18,187 nt of DNA from Rhodobacteraceae bacterium UBA6273 (GTDB taxonomy: Bacteria > Pseudomonadota > Alphaproteobacteria > Rhodobacterales > Rhodobacteraceae). The stretch is from contig DJUV01000275.1 in assembly GCA_002440625.1 (NCBI GenBank), positions 1 through 18,187 of the forward strand, written 5' to 3'. A model generated the notes under the pieces. That model ran no database searches and was not told the DNA's origin. It saw nothing but the letters and a program-made list of their open reading frames with translations. The translations under genes were made by a program, and so were the position numbers. Shown piece after piece: positions 15,328 to 18,187 of the stretch (its first letter is position 1; every line of letters starts with the position of its first letter).

Positions 15328-15981
15328 ATGGTACGAAGGTTGATGCTTCCCGACGGACTGCCCGAGGTTCATGCCGACGGTCGCCGCTCTGCCGCCTCGG
15401 CGCAGAGGAACATCGATGCGATCCTCGATCTGCTGGAAAGCCATGCCCCGAAAGGCGGCCGGGCGCTTGAGATCGCGAGCGGGACCGGGCAGCACATCTC
15501 GCGTTTCGCGGATGCCTTGCGGAGCATTGACTGGTACCCGTCCGAAGCCGATCACGACAAGTTCCTCAGCATCGAAGCCTGGAGGAGGCACGCGAACTGC
15601 GCCAACCTCAACGCGCCCCTGCACCTCGACGCGTCGGCCCTGCCCTGGCCCGCTGAACTCGGACGCTTCGATCTGATCGTTCTGGTGAACCTCCTCCACC
15701 TCATTTCCGAAGAAGAGACGGATCGTGTGCTGCGGGGGGTGTCCTCGGCGCTGAAGCCGGGGGGGCGCTTCGTCCTTTACGGGCCGTTCAGCCGCGCCGG
15801 CCGCCTTACCAGTGCGGGCGACGAGATGTTCCATGCGCAGTTGCAGGCGCAGGACCCCGACATCGGCTACAAGGACGATGGCTGGATCAGGACCCGCGCG
15901 GCGGAGTACGGGCTTGGTGTCTGGCAGGTCACGAAGATGCCCGCCAACAACATCGCCTTTGTCTTTCGGACCGCCATCTGA
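15328..15981 (+). CDS. DUF938 family SAM-dependent methyltransferase
   Basis: Class I SAM-dependent methyltransferase-like protein of the DUF938 family, whose human relative is METTL26; no substrate is established. 217 residues, family-typical. SAM motif I is ALEIASGTGQHISRFA (46-61), followed by WYPSEAD (69-75) that would bind the adenosine/ribose, the acidic FDLIVLVNLLHLISEEET (motif IV region), and LKPGGRFVLYGPFSRAG. The C-terminus has NNIAFVFR. ATG 15328 lies two bases after the flavoprotein stop, with a TAGG site inside that gene's end, so the two are very likely co-translated. Why a DauA-like enzyme and a DUF938 protein are paired here cannot be told from sequence. Confidence 0.9.
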   Translation: MVRRLMLPDGLPEVHADGRRSAASAQRNIDAILDLLESHAPKGGRALEIASGTGQHISRFADALRSIDWYPSEADHDKFLSIEAWRRHANCANLNAPLHLDASALPWPAELGRFDLIVLVNLLHLISEEETDRVLRGVSSALKPGGRFVLYGPFSRAGRLTSAGDEMFHAQLQAQDPDIGYKDDGWIRTRAAEYGLGVWQVTKMPANNIAFVFRTAI

Positions 15982-16081
15982 CGGGAAGCATTCCGCAATC
16001 GGACTGATTTGACCGAGGTCATGGCGGGCGCCCCGCTTTCACGCCGCATGAACGGCGCTGAACCCGCAACAGGAGCCGGAC

Positions 16082-16420
16082 ATGAGCTACAAGGCCGAAA
16101 TCTCAGCCATGCGCGACGAGTTGCGCAGCCTCTACAGGGCCATCCCTGATGCGACCGCCGGATTTTCCGCCCTTTCGAAGGCCGCCAAGGAAAAAGGTGT
16201 CCTCGGTCTCAAGGAAAAGGAGTTCGTGGCGCTCGGCATTGCGGTGTCGCAACGCTGCTCGCCCTGCATGAACTTCCATGTCGAGGCGCTGATGAAGGCG
16301 GGCGCCACCCGAGAGGAACTGGGCGATGTGCTGGCAATGGCGATCCAGATGGGCGGCGGGCCGGCGCTGATGTATGCCGGGCACGCGCTGGCGGCTTGGG
16401 ACGAACTCGCGGCGGCTTGA
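16082..16420 (+). CDS. Carboxymuconolactone decarboxylase / AhpD-like family protein
   Basis: Small all-helical protein of the CMD/AhpD-like family, whose members include thiol peroxidase partners and gamma-carboxymuconolactone decarboxylases. 112 residues. Active-site pattern Glu47-x11-Cys59-x2-Cys62-x3-His66 (EFVALGIAVSQRCSPCMNFH) reproduces the spacing of Glu118, Cys130, Cys133 and His137 in mycobacterial AhpD, so a thiol/disulfide reaction is more likely than lactone decarboxylation. The substrate is unknown. ATG 16082 follows CAGGAGCC. The preceding 100-bp gap contains no clear promoter; the 88-bp gap after it has only a weak 5-bp hairpin. Confidence 0.9.
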   Translation: MSYKAEISAMRDELRSLYRAIPDATAGFSALSKAAKEKGVLGLKEKEFVALGIAVSQRCSPCMNFHVEALMKAGATREELGDVLAMAIQMGGGPALMYAGHALAAWDELAAA

Positions 16421-16508
16421 CGCTGAGGGCGCCGTCAGCCCCTTGTCAGTGCCACCGGGGCCGCGCCATGATCGCCGGACCTGACTCGGCTGACCGGAGG
16501 TCCAAGAG

Positions 16509-17312
16509 ATGCGCCGCGCCCTGCCCCTTGTTCTTGCGGCCGCCCTGCTCGCGGTCGTTTCATGTGGCCGGCAGGAAATCGTCGCGCGGCTGGAAGACCC
16601 GGCCATGGAAATTCCTTCGCCGGCCAAGGCGCGGTTCGACGACCGGGATCCGGTTGATTGGGCGGGCGCAGGTCCGCGCCGCTATGCAGTGCACGGCATT
16701 GATGTCGCGCGCTTCCAGACCTCGATCGACTGGGCCACAGCCCGCCGGAACGGTGTGAGCTTCGCCTTCATCAAGGCGACCGAGGGCGGCGACCTCGTCG
16801 ATCCGATGTTCAAGGAGCACTGGCGCGCTGCCCGCCGCGCGGGTGTGCCGCGTGGCGCCTATCATTTCTACTACCACTGCCGGCCCGCCGCCGAACAGGC
16901 GCGCTGGTTCTTCCGCAACGTCCCGCGCGAATCCGGGATGCTGCCCCCCGTCCTCGACATGGAATGGACGCCGTTTTCGCCGACCTGCACCGTCCGCCGC
17001 CCGGCTGCCGAGATCCGCGCGGATGCGAAACGCATCATCGCCATGTTCGCGGATCACTACGGCACAACGCCGATCTTGTATACGACCGTCGATTTCTTCC
17101 GCGACAACGAGATGTGGCGCCTCTCCGGCGTCGATTTCTGGCTGCGTTCGGTGAAGGCGCATCCTGATGAGCGTTATCCGGGCCGTGACTGGACCTTCTG
17201 GCAGTATTCCGGCACGGCGAGCATCCCCGGCATTGCCGGCAAGGTCGATGCCAATGCTTTCGGCGGTTCGGCGGCGGACTGGCAGGCGTGGCTGACCGCG
17301 CGCCGGCTCTGA
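16509..17312 (+). CDS. GH25-type muramidase, predicted lipoprotein
   Basis: Predicted N,O-diacetylmuramidase (lysozyme) of glycoside hydrolase family 25, cutting the muramic acid-GlcNAc bond of peptidoglycan. 267 residues. The N-terminal signal has a VVSC lipobox (16-19), so Cys19 should be lipidated and the protein membrane-anchored. The GH25 barrel starts at HGIDVARFQTSIDW (62-75, catalytic-region Asp65); FIKATEGG and GAYHFYYHCRP follow. PVLDMEW (147-153) gives Asp150 and the catalytic Glu152; later LYTTVDFF, FWLRSVKAHP and WTFWQYSGTASIPGIAG complete the fold. No extra wall-binding domain. ATG 16509 follows CGGAGG. It may serve wall remodelling or attack on other bacteria; the sequence does not decide. 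Convergent with the GcvT-type gene. Confidence 0.9.
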   Translation: MRRALPLVLAAALLAVVSCGRQEIVARLEDPAMEIPSPAKARFDDRDPVDWAGAGPRRYAVHGIDVARFQTSIDWATARRNGVSFAFIKATEGGDLVDPMFKEHWRAARRAGVPRGAYHFYYHCRPAAEQARWFFRNVPRESGMLPPVLDMEWTPFSPTCTVRRPAAEIRADAKRIIAMFADHYGTTPILYTTVDFFRDNEMWRLSGVDFWLRSVKAHPDERYPGRDWTFWQYSGTASIPGIAGKVDANAFGGSAADWQAWLTARRL

Positions 17313-17325
17313 GCGGGCGGGAATG

Positions 17326-17353
17326 AAAAAAGCCTGCCCCTGTAGGGCCGGCT
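17326..17353 (-). terminator. Intrinsic terminator between convergent genes
   Basis: On the minus strand AGCCGGCCC (17353-17345), loop TACAG, GGGCAGGCT (17339-17331) with one mismatch, then a T-run (17331-17326). It begins about 21 bases after the stop of the minus-strand GcvT-type gene. On the plus strand the same hairpin is followed by GGTTTTC, so it could also end the GH25 transcript. Confidence 0.75.
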
Positions 17354-17374
17354 GGTTTTCAGGATATGCCCGGA

Positions 17375-18187
17375 TCAGCCGTCGATGCGGATGCGGGCGT
17401 TCGTCGGATCAAACGGGCTGTCCTCGACAACCTCGGCATCCCATTCCTGACGAAGCATCCTGACCTTCAGCCTGGTGCCGACCTTGGCGAGGTCGGGGCG
17501 AACATAGCCCATGCCGATCTGCTTGCCGAAGGCGACGGAATAGCCGCCCGAGGTCAGGCGCCCGACCTTTTCGCCGTCCTTCAGCAGCGCTTCCTTGCCC
17601 CACGGGTCAGTGTCCGACGGCCCGTCGATCAGCACCGTCACGCACATCGACCGGATGCCGGTATCGGCCATCGCTTGCTTGCCGCGGAAGTCCTTGGAAT
17701 TGTCGATGAAGCGGTCAAGGCCGGCCTCGGCAGGTGTTGCGTCGCGGCCAAGTTCGTTGCCGAAGGCGCGGTAGGATTTTTCCTGACGAAGCCAGTTCTG
17801 CGCCCGGGCGCCGACAAGTTTCATGCCATGCTTTTCGCCCGCCGCGAGGAGGATGTCCCAAAGATAGCGCTGCATCTCGATCGGGTGGTGAAGTTCCCAG
17901 CCAAGCTCGCCCGTGTAGGCGACACGGATGGCGTTGACCGGGCACATGCCAAGCTCGATCCGCCGTGCCGAAAGCCAGGGGAAGCGCTTGTTGGACAGCG
18001 CCGTCGCGGGATCGGCATCCTTGACGATCTCTTTCAGGATGTCGCGCGACTTTGGACCGGCGATGGCGAAGACGCCCCATTGGGTCGTGACATCGTGGAT
18101 GTCGATCCAGCCGCCGCCATTGGCCATGAAATCCTCGGCGGATTTCTTCAGGTAATCGGCGTCATAGGCCGTCCAGGCCCCGGCGGA
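17375..18187 (-). CDS. GcvT-type C-terminal part of a dimethylglycine/sarcosine dehydrogenase-like protein (cut by window edge)
   Basis: C-terminal 270 residues of a protein whose remainder lies beyond the edge. The sequence matches the aminomethyltransferase (GcvT-like) folate-binding region of dimethylglycine and sarcosine dehydrogenases, which demethylate N-methylglycines and pass the methyl to tetrahydrofolate. Visible patterns: DVTTQWGVFAIAGPKSRDIL, IRVAYTGELGWELHHP, ARAQNWLRQEKSYRAFGNEL, PAEAGLDRFID, and a C-terminal barrel with GGYSVAFGKQIGMGYV. The full protein is expected to have an N-terminal FAD domain (about 800 residues in all). A stand-alone GcvT-like protein is the alternative, because the FAD part is not in view. 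The frame stays open to the last base. A terminator follows the stop. Confidence 0.85.
   Translation of the reverse strand, partial: SAGAWTAYDADYLKKSAEDFMANGGGWIDIHDVTTQWGVFAIAGPKSRDILKEIVKDADPATALSNKRFPWLSARRIELGMCPVNAIRVAYTGELGWELHHPIEMQRYLWDILLAAGEKHGMKLVGARAQNWLRQEKSYRAFGNELGRDATPAEAGLDRFIDNSKDFRGKQAMADTGIRSMCVTVLIDGPSDTDPWGKEALLKDGEKVGRLTSGGYSVAFGKQIGMGYVRPDLAKVGTRLKVRMLRQEWDAEVVEDSPFDPTNARIRIDG

Noticed and set aside
16421..16445. Weak hairpin GCTGA-N8-TCAGC after the CMD gene
   Set aside because: Only a 5-bp stem and a poor T content; not convincing as a terminator.
1..18187. CRISPR arrays, insertion sequences, prophage, tRNA or rRNA genes, defence or toxin systems
   Set aside because: No direct-repeat arrays, transposase motifs, cloverleaf or rRNA segments, and no uneven base composition; gene content is that of core chromosome.

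Overview
The window is a high-GC, densely coding stretch of bacterial chromosome. Protein sequences and gene order (GlnD, an LpoA/LppC-type lipoprotein, RsmI, YraN, GshB, ComM, CoaBC, Dut, a HesA/MoeB protein) point to an alphaproteobacterium, most likely order Rhodobacterales (Rhodobacter/Paracoccus-like). This is inferred from protein resemblance, not from a marker gene. I see no insertion sequence, prophage, CRISPR array, tRNA or rRNA, and no non-coding gap above 300 bp. It reads as core chromosome.

Layout. (1) 1-2705, minus strand: the N-terminal half of glnD (PII uridylyltransferase, cut by the window edge) behind a Tat-type lipoprotein of the penicillin-binding-protein-activator family. 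(2) 2797-5038, plus strand: rsmI, yraN and gshB; the rsmI/lipoprotein/yraN neighbourhood is the same association seen in enterobacteria. (3) 5043-7481, minus strand: comM (YifB) and a glutathione S-transferase-like protein with a three-cysteine C-terminal tail. (4) 7648-10401, plus strand: coaBC, dut, and a HesA/MoeB/ThiF protein with an added membrane anchor. (5) 10482-12107: an amino-acid ABC binding protein and a permease separated by a strong hairpin, with no ATPase gene beside them. (6) 12164-17312, plus strand: Dcp-type M3 peptidase, D-arginine-dehydrogenase-like flavoprotein, DUF938 methyltransferase, AhpD-like protein, GH25 lipoprotein. (7) 17375-18187, minus strand: the C-terminal GcvT-type part of a dimethylglycine/sarcosine-dehydrogenase-like protein, with a likely terminator.

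Most genes are housekeeping (tRNA/rRNA-independent metabolism, nitrogen control, cofactor, thiol, nucleotide and wall metabolism) and need no new system to explain them. The strongest unexplained signal is regulatory. TTAA is very rare here (six by eye), and five of the six lie in two CtrA-like arrangements: a perfect TTAA-N7-TTAA inside rsmI, and a near-match plus a TTAA-N6-TTAAC just upstream of comM, a competence gene reported to be under CtrA control in Rhodobacter. Other points worth a look are the YHS/TRASH-like tail on the GST, the membrane-anchored E1-like protein, loss of the guanidinium-binding Glu in the D-arginine-dehydrogenase homologue, the hairpin and poor ribosome binding site before the permease, and a palindrome at the coaBC/dut junction. 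I did not find convincing evidence of a wholly new multi-gene system.
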